From a virus, in IMG/VR virus record IMGVR_UViG_3300042924_003291, positions 1 to 26,481 of that record: DNA of 26,481 nucleotides; one strand, given 5' to 3'. Positions 19,142 through 26,230 of the stretch are shown in pieces. The notes beneath the pieces are model-generated. The model was not told where the DNA came from, did no database searches, and was given only the letters and a program-made list of their open reading frames with translations. Positions within the stretch are counted from its first letter, which is position 1, and every line of letters begins with the position of its first letter. A program made the position numbers and the translations under genes.

Positions 19142-19480
19142 ATGCTCCACGATTACGAAGGCTTCCTCGAAATCCCGTTTCGCACCGCCCTGCCCCACGG
19201 CGACACGTACACCGAGGTCGAGATACTCGCGGAGTACGAATACACGGCACCCTTTCGTGGATCGCGGGATGAGCCGCCGCACGGGGGCGAGGTTGAGATT
19301 GTCTCCGTCAAGTTCCGCCGCATGAACGGGACCAAGTGGCGGAATCTCCCGAAGCGCGCGTTTAGCTACGTCGCGCTCGCGGATCAGATTTTTGACGAAC
19401 ACGAATCCTGCGACGACGGATGGGCTGATTACCGATACGAGCAGATGCGCGAAGAGTGGATGGAGGCGCGTCATGGTTGA
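19142..19480 (+). CDS. Hypothetical protein (112 aa), acidic
   Basis: The ATG follows the preceding stop directly. The product has a beta-rich first half (TEVEILAEYEYTAPFRG, GEVEIVSVKFRRMN) and an acidic C-terminal helix (IFDEHESCDDGWADYRYEQM). Such short acidic phage proteins with an N-terminal beta domain are common in early operons, some acting as DNA mimics, but nothing specific supports that here. Confidence 0.65.
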   Translation: MLHDYEGFLEIPFRTALPHGDTYTEVEILAEYEYTAPFRGSRDEPPHGGEVEIVSVKFRRMNGTKWRNLPKRAFSYVALADQIFDEHESCDDGWADYRYEQMREEWMEARHG

Positions 19481-19724
19481 TATCGTCCTGTTCTCCGAAG
19501 CCGCCGAAGCCCGCGCGAAAACCCTCCGCAAGCAATCGTATCTGCTGAACGACCTTGGCGGATACGCGGAAGCAAGCGCACTTCTCGCGAAGTCTCGGGA
19601 GTTGGAGTGTACGGCATCGTTCGCGCGGCCCCAGCTGGTCACGCTCTCTCGCGTCTGTCCGGTTCCGGCGTTCCCGAGGCTGATACCGATTAAGAGCCAG
19701 ACTTCGTTTGGGGGTGCGCTGTGA
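19473..19724 (+). CDS. Hypothetical protein (83 aa)
   Basis: It overlaps the previous gene by 8 bases, with GGAGG about 7 bases before the ATG. Residues 8-45 form a helical hairpin (EAAEARAKTLRKQSYLLNDL, AEASALLAKSREL), resembling a short tetratricopeptide-like pair. The C-terminus is Pro-rich and unstructured. Function unknown. Confidence 0.6.
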   Translation: MVDIVLFSEAAEARAKTLRKQSYLLNDLGGYAEASALLAKSRELECTASFARPQLVTLSRVCPVPAFPRLIPIKSQTSFGGAL

Positions 19725-19951
19725 TTTGTGCGCTCATCATCTGCGCCTTGGTTGCCGGTTCCGGCCAGTGCGACCGCGACAAGACCCCCGAGATTGTGGA
19801 CTACCCCGCGATAACTCGGGCCGTCGATTGCCAAGACTTCGCGTCCTTCATCCGGTCGGGCGGTCTGCCGATACCGGGGAACTTCAAGGTCATGCGGGCA
19901 GAGATGATCCAGGCACCCCAAACGCAAACCGCACAGGAGCCGCGCCGATGA
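19721..19951 (+). CDS. Small protein with N-terminal hydrophobic segment
   Basis: A GTG start overlaps the preceding stop (GTGA). The first 14 residues are hydrophobic (VICALIICALVAGSG), followed by a Cys and a polar remainder, so it may be exported or anchored at the inner membrane. The charged region before the hydrophobic stretch is missing, so secretion is uncertain. Role unknown. Confidence 0.55.
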   Translation: MICALIICALVAGSGQCDRDKTPEIVDYPAITRAVDCQDFASFIRSGGLPIPGNFKVMRAEMIQAPQTQTAQEPRR

Positions 19952-20670
19952 TCGACTACAAGCACCACTCGGTAGCAAGGGCGAACAAGTTCCGCGAAGC
20001 GCCGGACGCCTTTGTCGGGTCGTATCTCTTGGGCTTCCGCGATGAGGTCAACGGGAAGATGGCGGCGGGATCGGCGGTTGAGAAGGCCACTTGGAACGCG
20101 CTTATTGACCCGAACGTCGCGCCGCTGCCCGTTGCGGAAGCCAACTTCGATTCCGAAATGAAGGGCGAGGTCACAAAAGAGCGTGGCGACCTTGGGCCGC
20201 TTTGCGAACAAGCATTTGAGGCCCTTTTCCAGTTCGGCAAGCCCCTCACCTACCAAGCCCCGATCAAACTGGCACCGGGCGAGCGGTTCGGCCTGCGCTA
20301 TGGCGTGACCGGATACACGGATTTTGGATACGGGGACGCTTTCGATATTGACCTAAAAGTCACATGGGCGCTGCCGTCCAAGCCGAAGTTCTCGCACGTC
20401 TGCCAAGTCGGGACGTACTCGAAACTTCGCGGGGATAAGCCGCAGAAGCTCTGCTACGTCACGCCGAAGAAATTCGCGATCTACGACGTGTCGCCGGAAG
20501 AACTGGACATGGGCTGGCGCACCACGCTTGCGACGTGGAAGCGCATTGAGACGATGCTTTCGATCATCGAGACGCCCGCAGATGCGTGCGCGCTGTATCC
20601 GCTCAACCTGGATTCCTTCTACTGGTCCGAAACCACGAAACCCCGCGCTATGGAGGCTTGGGCAATCTAA
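19948..20670 (+). CDS. PD-(D/E)XK exonuclease, RecB-like, phage recombination
   Basis: The product is 240 aa. RecB-family landmarks are E45 (GSAVEKA), D125 (GYTDF), D135-L-K137 (FDIDLKVT, the DxK catalytic pair), and Q153...Y157 (CQVGTYSKL, the QxxxY motif). It would degrade one strand of duplex ends to make single-stranded DNA for the annealing protein encoded next. The ATG overlaps the preceding stop (ATGA). Its partner is the ERF protein, and the pair plays the role of lambda Exo and Beta. Confidence 0.82.
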   Translation: MIDYKHHSVARANKFREAPDAFVGSYLLGFRDEVNGKMAAGSAVEKATWNALIDPNVAPLPVAEANFDSEMKGEVTKERGDLGPLCEQAFEALFQFGKPLTYQAPIKLAPGERFGLRYGVTGYTDFGYGDAFDIDLKVTWALPSKPKFSHVCQVGTYSKLRGDKPQKLCYVTPKKFAIYDVSPEELDMGWRTTLATWKRIETMLSIIETPADACALYPLNLDSFYWSETTKPRAMEAWAI

Positions 20671-21347
20671 TGAAAACCTCGGAAGCCATTGACCAGATCG
20701 CGACCGCGCTTGCCGTCGCACAGTCGAAGATGAAGCCCGCAGTCAAGGACTCAACAAACCCGCACTTCAAGTCCAAGTATGCGGACCTGACGAGCGTTTG
20801 GGAGTCCTGCCGCGAAGGGCTGACGGCAAACCACGTCGCCACCGTCCAGAACGTCGAGACGGTAGACGGTCGGGTACTCGTCACAACGCGGCTCATTCAC
20901 AAGTCGGGCCAGTGGATCGAGTTCGGCCCCCTCTCCGTTCCCATGCAGAAGGTCGATGCACATGGCGTCGGGTCGGCGGTGTCCTATGCCCGTCGATACG
21001 CCCTTAGTGCCGCTGTGGGCGTCGTGACGGACGATGACGACGGGAACGCCGCAGTGTCCGGTGAAGCCGCCCCCGCCAACGCCCCCGCGATGAAGAACAA
21101 GCTCGCCGCCGTCACGTCGGGCGCGAAGGTTCCCGAACCGAAGATCGAACCGCCCGCCCAACTCAGCGAGGCCGCGCTGAAAGAGGCCGCGAAGATGATC
21201 CGCAAGGAACTCGACAAGGCCCCCGACATGGCGACGGTCGAGGAAATCAAGACCCACCACGCCACGACACTGACCGCAATCAAGGCGTCCAGCCCGAAGC
21301 TGCACGCATGGACCCTGGAATCCGCAACGGCAATGGAGGCCGCATAA
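20670..21347 (+). CDS. erf: ERF family single-strand annealing protein
   Basis: The product is 225 aa. The N-terminal core (residues 1-130) shows the ERF pattern: IATALAVAQSKMKPAVKDS, NPHFKSKYADL, TTRLIHKSGQWIE, and GVGSAVSYARRYALSAAVGV followed by DDDDGN. The C-terminal half is an Ala/Pro/Lys-rich linker and a helical tail. ERF proteins form rings that anneal complementary single strands in phage recombination. The gene overlaps the exonuclease stop by one base (TAATG). Confidence 0.9.
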   Translation: MKTSEAIDQIATALAVAQSKMKPAVKDSTNPHFKSKYADLTSVWESCREGLTANHVATVQNVETVDGRVLVTTRLIHKSGQWIEFGPLSVPMQKVDAHGVGSAVSYARRYALSAAVGVVTDDDDGNAAVSGEAAPANAPAMKNKLAAVTSGAKVPEPKIEPPAQLSEAALKEAAKMIRKELDKAPDMATVEEIKTHHATTLTAIKASSPKLHAWTLESATAMEAA

Positions 21348-21348
21348 C

Positions 21349-21618
21349 ATGGAAAAGTACGACAACTCTGGCGCAATCTTCGTCAACGAGCGCAAGGAAA
21401 AGGATTCGCACCCGGACCGCACCGGCACGGCGACAATCGACGGAACAGAATATTGGGTTTCCGGCTGGCTCAAGAAGGGTGCGAAGGGTCCGTTCCTGTC
21501 GCTTGCGTTCAAGCCGAAGGACGCCAGCACGAAGCCGGAAAACGGCGGACTGTCTGGTTCGCGCCCGCGTGCGTCGGCCCCCGATGACTCCGATATACCG
21601 TTTGCTCCCGAGTTCTGA
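21349..21618 (+). CDS. Recombination-cassette protein with SSB-like C-terminal tail
   Basis: The product is 89 aa. Residues 1-58 are a compact beta domain (YDNSGAIFVNERK, HPDRTGTATIDGTEYWVSGW, GPFLSLAFKPKD), a layout often found in small proteins next to ERF or RecT genes. The C-terminus is disordered and acidic with DDSDIPF followed by APEF. SSB proteins end in a similar D-x-D-I-P-F tail that recruits repair partners. An SSB-like or SSB-mimic role is inferred; an OB fold was not demonstrated. Confidence 0.7.
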   Translation: MEKYDNSGAIFVNERKEKDSHPDRTGTATIDGTEYWVSGWLKKGAKGPFLSLAFKPKDASTKPENGGLSGSRPRASAPDDSDIPFAPEF

Positions 21619-21956
21619 TGACCCTCCCCCGCAAGATCGAACGACAGCCGCGCTTCAACATGGCGAAGCGCATCCGCTCACCGGGTCACTTGGCTTGGAT
21701 ACGGGAACACGGGTGCTGCGTTCCGTCCTGCGGGGGAATGCCTATCGAGGCCGCGCACGTAAGGACGGGTACGCAAGCGGGAGTTGGAATCAAACCTGAC
21801 GACTGCTGGGCAATCTCGCTGTGTTCCGACCATCACCGGATGCAGCACCAGATAGGCGAACGGGCATTCGAGATAAAGCACGGCATCGACATGAAGGCGC
21901 TGGCGAGAGAGTTCGCGAGCAAGAGTCCGCACAAAGCAAAGTTCAACCGGCCATAG
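21618..21956 (+). CDS. HNH-type recombination protein (DUF968/YbcO-like)
   Basis: The product is 112 aa. Key segments are CCVPSCGGMPIEAAHVR (a Cys pair then the AAH histidine), DDCWAISLCSDHHRMQHQIGE (C and HH with a further H) and FEIKHGIDMKALAREFASKSP at the C-terminus, the usual layout of DUF968/YbcO-type phage nucleases related to HNH enzymes. It probably acts on recombination intermediates with the exonuclease and ERF protein just upstream. The ATG shares its A with the previous TGA. Confidence 0.82.
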   Translation: MTLPRKIERQPRFNMAKRIRSPGHLAWIREHGCCVPSCGGMPIEAAHVRTGTQAGVGIKPDDCWAISLCSDHHRMQHQIGERAFEIKHGIDMKALAREFASKSPHKAKFNRP

Positions 21957-21967
21957 GAGGGCCAAAC

Positions 21968-22222
21968 ATGAAGAAGGCAGTAGCAATCAAGGGCAGTAAC
22001 GTCGTGAGCGTGGTGCGTACCAGCGAAGGTCTGCGTGACGCACTATTCGAAGAACTGGATATGCTCCGCAAGGGCGACAGCACGCCGCAGCGCGCGGGGG
22101 CCGTGTCCAAGCTGGCAATGACCGTGATCGACGCGGCGCGGCTGGATATCGAGTTCGTCCGGTTCGCCAAGGCGTCGGGTAAGAACAAGCCGCAGCCTCT
22201 CAAGCTTGGGCGGGCCGCTTGA
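21968..22222 (+). CDS. Hypothetical protein (84 aa)
   Basis: The ATG at 21968 has AGGAGG 6-8 bases upstream; an upstream in-frame reading overlaps the HNH gene and is rejected. The product is helical and basic (TSEGLRDALFEELDMLRKG, GAVSKLAMTVIDAARLDIEF) with a Lys-rich C-terminus. Such small two-helix proteins are common in phage recombination or replication operons. No function is assigned. Confidence 0.7.
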   Translation: MKKAVAIKGSNVVSVVRTSEGLRDALFEELDMLRKGDSTPQRAGAVSKLAMTVIDAARLDIEFVRFAKASGKNKPQPLKLGRAA

Positions 22223-22743
22223 GCGAGTGGATGGGAAACATCGGCACCAGCCGTCGCGGGGAACTGCGGCGGTTGGGGGCCGTCATCAGGGACATTATCG
22301 CCATGCGTGCCTATCGCTTTGAATCGCCCGCGCGCATCAGGCGGCTGCTTAAGCCCGATTGGCATATTGGGCCAGTCTATTGGGAGGTTGCGGTTGCGGA
22401 TCGTAGAGGCGACTCGTTTTGGCTCCCCCCTCTCCATTGGGGCGAGAACCCGACGCGCATCAAGCACGCCAACAAACACCGCGCGGCAAACGGGAAGCAC
22501 CCGCACCCGTGGCGAATTATCGCAGTTACGACACACTCCCCGGCTGAACTTGCGCGCCGTCTGAATCTGCGCCCGCGATGCTCTTTGTGCGGCTCGTATG
22601 CGGTTCACGGCAGGGACTATTGCAAGACACATGACCGCGAGATTTCACGCGCACGCCGAGCGCCCCACTACGATTGGGATGTTGCCGAAATGACCGTCAT
22701 CAGCAAAACGCTAGACAAAAAGCGAAAGGAATTGCGCGCATGA
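22219..22743 (+). CDS. Hypothetical protein with C-terminal zinc motif
   Basis: The product is 174 aa from a TTG start in a TTGA overlap with the upstream gene. It opens with a basic helix (RRGELRRLGAVIRDIIAMRA) and has a middle region rich in Trp and Pro. Residues about 118-138 hold CSLCGSYAVHGRDYCKTH, a C-x2-C...C-x2-H arrangement typical of a small zinc finger. The C-terminus is a basic helix. Nucleic-acid binding is probable; the family is not recognised. Confidence 0.7.
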   Translation: MSEWMGNIGTSRRGELRRLGAVIRDIIAMRAYRFESPARIRRLLKPDWHIGPVYWEVAVADRRGDSFWLPPLHWGENPTRIKHANKHRAANGKHPHPWRIIAVTTHSPAELARRLNLRPRCSLCGSYAVHGRDYCKTHDREISRARRAPHYDWDVAEMTVISKTLDKKRKELRA

Positions 22744-23171
22744 CCGACCGCGCCGCCTTCACCGCCGAGTTTGTGGATATTCGGAACATCAAGGGCCGCA
22801 AGGTTATGCAGCTTGTGTTCGAGATACCCGTAGAGGGGTCTTGGAAGCGGGTTGACAACCTGGGCGGAACGCCACACCCCGGACAGCCCGTCACGGTCGC
22901 CATCGCAAGGTTGGAGACGCAACCGGCGAAGGTCGAGAAGCCCAAGGGACCGACACCCTCGCAAAGGGCGTGGGCGCTGTGTCAGTCGCAGCGGTTCGGC
23001 AAGTATCTGCTAGGTAATGCGGCGGGGCATCAAGATATGCCGCCCGACGAGATCGCCGTGTGTCTGCGTCGATACTTGGACATCACATCGCGCGGAGAGT
23101 TGGACGCGAACCCCGAAGCCCGCGCCCGCTTTGAAACCCTCGAACGCGAATACCAGGAGGCACACCGATGA
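22740..23171 (+). CDS. Hypothetical protein (143 aa)
   Basis: The ATG overlaps the previous stop (ATGA). Residues 1-60 are beta-rich (FTAEFVDIRNIKGRKVMQLV, EIPVEGSWKRVDNLGG, PVTVAIARLE), a layout like a small OB or SH3-type barrel. The C-terminal half is helical (PSQRAWALCQSQRFGKYLLG, IAVCLRRYLDI). It may bind DNA, but no family is recognised. Confidence 0.7.
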   Translation: MTDRAAFTAEFVDIRNIKGRKVMQLVFEIPVEGSWKRVDNLGGTPHPGQPVTVAIARLETQPAKVEKPKGPTPSQRAWALCQSQRFGKYLLGNAAGHQDMPPDEIAVCLRRYLDITSRGELDANPEARARFETLEREYQEAHR

Positions 23172-23548
23172 CCGAGAGACTTAGCCCAAGCCAGTGGCGC
23201 GACCTCGCGACGTTCTGGGCATACTGGGTCGGAGACGCAAAAGTCGCGGGGTACATGATGGATCACGCGGGCCATATGGAGGGTGCCTCCGCTGGTGAGG
23301 ACAAGCCCGCCCCTGCCGCCGACGATCTGGTGCAGGCCGCACTCGATGCGCGGTTCTCAATCGAACAACTGGAGGAGGACAAGACGGCGCTACAGGCCCG
23401 CGTGGCTGAGGCCGAGGCCGCGCTGGCCGCGTGCAGGGCCAAGACCATCGAGGAGTGTATAAAATATGTTGAAAGCTGCGATAGCGGGGATAGTGCTGCG
23501 TCTATCGCTTCCGGGTTGCGCGCACTCGCAAAGGAGGCCAAGACATGA
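23168..23548 (+). CDS. Hypothetical coiled-coil protein (126 aa)
   Basis: It overlaps the previous gene by 4 bases (ATGA). After an aromatic N-terminal helix (WRDLATFWAYWVGDAK) comes an acidic linker, then a coiled coil at about residues 63-95 (FSIEQLEEDKTALQARVAEA) that likely mediates oligomerisation. The end, IEECIKYVESC...IASGLRALA, is the kind of C-terminal helix found in many short phage proteins. Function unknown. Confidence 0.7.
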   Translation: MTERLSPSQWRDLATFWAYWVGDAKVAGYMMDHAGHMEGASAGEDKPAPAADDLVQAALDARFSIEQLEEDKTALQARVAEAEAALAACRAKTIEECIKYVESCDSGDSAASIASGLRALAKEAKT

Positions 23549-23583
23549 CGCAACCGCGCCTTATGCGCCTCTACTCAATATGA
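23545..23583 (+). CDS. Possible 12-codon coupling ORF
   Basis: ATG at 23545 has GGAGG 8 bases upstream and overlaps the preceding stop (ATGA). After 12 codons (MTQPRLMRLYSI) its TGA overlaps the ATG of the next gene in the same way. It may act mainly to hand ribosomes to the downstream gene. Confidence 0.35.
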   Translation: MTQPRLMRLYSI

Positions 23584-23966
23584 AACGCAAGAAAGGAAAG
23601 AGAATGGTCGGAGAGTCACCCGTACAGCCCTACTACGCCAAATCCCCCGCCGACGAGATGGGTTTCAAGCGTCTAGACCCGCTTGCCGAGTGGATGGTGG
23701 GTGGTCGGAGGGAATGCCGGATCAACGTCCCGCTCGTGTCGCGCTACGACTGGCGCGTGGTCGCGGAGTGCCTTCGGGGGCTGGCGACGATCCTGGATAT
23801 CGAAAGCCGCCGAACGGATAATCGGGACTCGTCATCCCTCTTCCGCGTGCAGGGAGAGGTAAACCTGATTAACCGGCGAATCCGAGAACATTACACGCCG
23901 ATATACGAGCAACTAAGAATAGAACAACCGTCGCGCGGGGGGCGTCCTAGAAACGATGAAACCTGA
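23580..23966 (+). CDS. Hypothetical protein (128 aa), last compact gene of the rightward operon
   Basis: The start at 23580 is coupled to the 12-codon ORF (ATGA). A second ATG at 23604 has an AGGA-type site 7 bases upstream and gives a 120-aa protein (MVGESPVQPYY...). The body is helical and basic (RYDWRVVAECLRGLATIL, VNLINRRIREHYTPIYEQL) and the C-terminus (SRGGRPRNDET) has an AT-hook-like GRPR. Nucleic-acid binding is possible; function unknown. Confidence 0.65.
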   Translation: MKRKKGKRMVGESPVQPYYAKSPADEMGFKRLDPLAEWMVGGRRECRINVPLVSRYDWRVVAECLRGLATILDIESRRTDNRDSSSLFRVQGEVNLINRRIREHYTPIYEQLRIEQPSRGGRPRNDET

Positions 23967-24221
23967 ATCTAGGCATACTGGAAATTGCAGGAACCTACTA
24001 AATCAGGTATGGGAGGCTAAGTAATTGGAGATGTTGAATACTATATAATATGACATCTTATCCAGATACCATACGATTGAAACTTTATTACCCGCCCCAT
24101 TTCTCACGCAACTTTATTGCTATGTTCTATATATGTTTTGATTTTGTTCGCTAATTTCCCCGAATCATGTATAGTATGTCCGCGTCGTTTGACGCGCCCC
24201 GAAACCAACCTGGAGCGCCCT
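23967..24221 (+). promoter_or_regulatory. AT-rich untranslated island before the HNH gene, with 5' hairpin
   Basis: This 255-base stretch is strikingly AT-rich against GC-rich neighbours and has no convincing gene. It contains TATAAT at 24044 and TATAGT at 24170, both with poor -35 elements. A perfect hairpin (CGCGTC, GTTT loop, GACGCG, 24181-24196) lies where a transcript from 24170 would begin, 26 bases before the GTG. This looks like an acquired leader carried with the HNH gene. Confidence 0.5.
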
Positions 24222-24572
24222 GTGAAGCGCGGAAATTCAAAGACCCTCGCCCAAGTCCTCGATAATTACGAAGTCTCTGAAACCGGATGCTGGAATTGGA
24301 AAGGCGCTAAGAACGCCTACGGATACGGCATCTTGAATAGGCCCGCCAAGGACGGCCCCCACGCCCCGCGCGTCATCCGGGGCGCTCATAGGGTCGCCTA
24401 TACCCACTGGTGCGGCGAAGTGCCCCCGAACATGAACGTCATGCACACATGCGACAATCGGGCCTGCATCAACCCCGCGCACCTTCGGATCGGCACCCAT
24501 GCCGATAACCTCAAGGACATGACGGACAAAGGGCGGGATCGGCGGGGCTTGCGGTACAAGGATGCCGCATGA
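24222..24572 (+). CDS. Freestanding HNH endonuclease (homing type)
   Basis: The product is 116 aa from a GTG with GGAG 7 bases upstream; a longer reading from 24117 would translate the AT-rich leader. It has an N-terminal GCWNWKGAKNAYGYG (typical of phage HNH proteins), RGAHRVAYTHWCGEVP, and the HNH core VMHTCDNRACINPAHLRIG (H75, N84, H87). The C-terminus, NLKDMTDKGRDRRG, is the usual phage-HNH tail. Such enzymes cut DNA and move between phage genomes. It sits at the end of the rightward operon next to foreign-looking AT-rich DNA, consistent with recent acquisition. Confidence 0.85.
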   Translation: MKRGNSKTLAQVLDNYEVSETGCWNWKGAKNAYGYGILNRPAKDGPHAPRVIRGAHRVAYTHWCGEVPPNMNVMHTCDNRACINPAHLRIGTHADNLKDMTDKGRDRRGLRYKDAA

Positions 24573-24628
24573 CCAGATTCAACATCTAGCTTTCGGACCC
24601 CAAGATTGAACTTCCGGCAAAATGAAAA

Positions 24629-25162
24629 TTATTTCTTGGCGAGCATGTGGACCGTATCGTCCTTCGCTTTCGAGGATGCCGACGACCCGAAGTAATACGA
24701 CACGACCTGATCGGCCTTTGCACTAGCGTACCCGATAAGCGAACCGACCATGCCCGCTGTAAGGGGGTCTTTGATGCCCTCTACGGCCCCGAACATCACC
24801 GCCCCGACGCAGGCGAAGAACCCGCCAATCACGACGGTCGCAAGCACCCGGGGCGTCCACACGTCGCCGGTCTTGGTTTCCCGTTCGCGTGCCGATCCCC
24901 GATCCGTGGCGGCGATCTCCTCCCGCTTTAGCCCAAGCTGCTCCATAGCCTCGGCGTGCCGGTTGTCCTCGGCTTTCAGGGCGAGCAGTTGTTCCGGCGT
25001 GGCGTTCTGAACCGCCTTGGCGATCTGCGCTTCCGAGGCTCCGCTATCGAGGCCGAACACGCCCAGGATTGCGGATATGGCCGTGCCCGCGAGAGGCCCG
25101 CCAAGCATCGTCCCGAGGGTGGGGGCGACGGTCGAAACTGCGGCTTTCCAGTCGAAGGCCAT
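24629..25162 (-). CDS. Holin, GTA-type three-transmembrane family
   Basis: The product is 177 aa. It has an N-terminal hydrophobic region (VAPTLGTMLGGPLAGTAISA), a charged middle (ALKAEDNRHAEAMEQLGLKR), a second hydrophobic segment (LATVVIGGFFACVGAVMFG, about residues 106-124) and a third (AGMVGSLIGYASAKADQV). This matches the GTA holin three-helix family, which is common in alphaproteobacterial phages and gene transfer agents. It forms the membrane lesion that releases the endolysin. It is the last gene of the wrapped-around late operon, converging with the rightward early genes. Confidence 0.85.
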   Translation of the reverse strand: MAFDWKAAVSTVAPTLGTMLGGPLAGTAISAILGVFGLDSGASEAQIAKAVQNATPEQLLALKAEDNRHAEAMEQLGLKREEIAATDRGSARERETKTGDVWTPRVLATVVIGGFFACVGAVMFGAVEGIKDPLTAGMVGSLIGYASAKADQVVSYYFGSSASSKAKDDTVHMLAKK

Positions 25163-25168
25163 CTTGAT

Positions 25169-25447
25169 CTAGTCCTTATGCGCTGGTAGAATCTTGGGGT
25201 TGCGGCATCGAAAGGTGAGGCGGTAATTCACGGCACGACGGCAAGCTCTGGACTCGCGAGCATCTTGCCAGAGCCGTCCCACTCCGTTGTCAGGTCGCAC
25301 CTGACCCGCAACGATGACGACCCCGGCGTGGCAAAAACGGATTGGGGGATTTTCCCGGTCGGGCCACGCCGAATTCTCATACAGGCCCGCGTTGGGCTGG
25401 GTCGGGAATAGGCCCCCCGACTGTCCCCCGCCTCTGTCGCAAGACAT
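25169..25447 (-). CDS. Hypothetical protein between endolysin and holin
   Basis: The 92-aa frame fills the space exactly, overlapping no gene and ending 6 bases before the holin. It starts MSCDRGGGQSGGLFPTQPN, has FCHAGVVIVAGQVRPD in the middle, and ends RLTFRCRNPKILPAHKD. An alternative frame (25228-25461, 77 aa) overlaps it. Spanin pairs are often encoded in overlapping frames at this position, but neither frame shows a signal peptide, lipobox or membrane segment. The choice between frames is not settled. Confidence 0.45.
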   Translation of the reverse strand: MSCDRGGGQSGGLFPTQPNAGLYENSAWPDRENPPIRFCHAGVVIVAGQVRPDNGVGRLWQDARESRACRRAVNYRLTFRCRNPKILPAHKD

Positions 25448-25462
25448 GCGGGGGATTTCATT

Positions 25463-25855
25463 TCAGGCGTAGGACCATATCGTCGGCCTCGGCTGCATCG
25501 CCGCCGCAGGGCATGTATCCAAGTGAATGAACCGCCCCGCGTGTGGCCCGTGCTGCTTCACCCCTACCCCGGTGAAACCTAAGTCCAGCGCCAGCCCGAT
25601 AAGCCTCAGAGCGTCACCACCGGTTATGGCAACGTCCACCGCCCGCCCCTGTACGTGCGCGCCTGACGTGCCCTTATTCGCTTCTACGGGGTGCGTCCGA
25701 TCCCGGTATCCCGACGTTATGACCATCGGATGATTGAACCGCTCGCGGAGCCCGATAAGGCGCTCCATAAACGCGGGGTCCATCTCGCATTTTCCGGTGT
25801 GCTTGCAGGCGAGTTCGGCGCGAGAAAAATATTTGTTTGCGGGGAAGTCGCTCAT
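25463..25855 (-). CDS. Endolysin, M15-type peptidase
   Basis: The product is 130 aa. Metal ligands of the M15 family are visible: H67 and D74 in SGAHVQGRAVDVAI, and H111 in RFIHLDT. The TSGYRDRTHP segment (about residues 47-56) is the usual M15 substrate-binding loop. It hydrolyses peptide crosslinks of peptidoglycan and would need the holin for access, since no signal peptide is present. It overlaps the upstream gene by 4 bases. Confidence 0.9.
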   Translation of the reverse strand: MSDFPANKYFSRAELACKHTGKCEMDPAFMERLIGLRERFNHPMVITSGYRDRTHPVEANKGTSGAHVQGRAVDVAITGGDALRLIGLALDLGFTGVGVKQHGPHAGRFIHLDTCPAAAMQPRPTIWSYA

Positions 25856-26049
25856 AGTTCCGCCTTCACGGCCTTATCGAGACAGGCCGACATGATTGCC
25901 AAATCCCCGAGGTCCGCAGACCACTGAGCGTAGGTGTTCCCGTCTTTCTCGATGGCGACGAACACGAACGATTCGATTGCGTCCGCGCCACTACGAAGCG
26001 CGTCTAGAACGTCTGCCGGAGTTCGCTTTAGCTTTACGATTTCGCCCAC
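25852..26049 (-). CDS. Small hypothetical protein (65 aa) upstream of the endolysin
   Basis: A GTG at 26049 with GGGGG close upstream opens the frame, and its stop overlaps the endolysin ATG (ATGA). The product (IVKLKRTPADVLDALRSGAD, FVFVAIEKDGNTYAQWSADL, LAIMSACLDKAVKAEL) is a small alpha/beta protein of a type common beside lysis genes in phages, with no known function. It overlaps the 79-aa gene by 59 bases in another frame. Confidence 0.65.
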   Translation of the reverse strand: MGEIVKLKRTPADVLDALRSGADAIESFVFVAIEKDGNTYAQWSADLGDLAIMSACLDKAVKAEL

Positions 26050-26230
26050 GCTTCCCCCGTTTGTCTTGTCCCGGCGTTATGTCGAAGCCCAACGGCCCCC
26101 GGAATGGTTCGTAGGGCTTGCCGGGCGGGTCTTTGTCCGAGAGTTGCGATATATGCCCCATGCCGAAATGCCCGAGATGCCACGCCCATTCGGGGTCCGC
26201 GTCGTCGTCATCCGAGCGGCGCTTAGGCAT
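25991..26230 (-). CDS. Hypothetical basic protein (79 aa)
   Basis: The ATG at 26230 overlaps the metallophosphoesterase stop by 8 bases. The N-terminus is MPKRRSDDDDADPEWAWHLG, followed by HFGMGHISQLSDKDPPGKP, and the last 25 residues are strongly basic (DKRGKRGRNRKAKAN...). Upstream extensions lie in the neighbour gene. The C-terminal 59 bases overlap the next gene. Function unknown. Confidence 0.55.
   Translation of the reverse strand: MPKRRSDDDDADPEWAWHLGHFGMGHISQLSDKDPPGKPYEPFRGPLGFDITPGQDKRGKRGRNRKAKANSGRRSRRAS

Noticed and set aside
24117-24221. Upstream start of the HNH gene at 24117
   Set aside because: It would translate AT-rich leader and the hairpin into a hydrophobic segment not seen in HNH enzymes. 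The GTG at 24222 has a good ribosome site.
24573-24628. Bidirectional terminator between the HNH and holin genes
   Set aside because: The 56-base gap between convergent operons should hold one, but I found no stem with a T tract on either strand.
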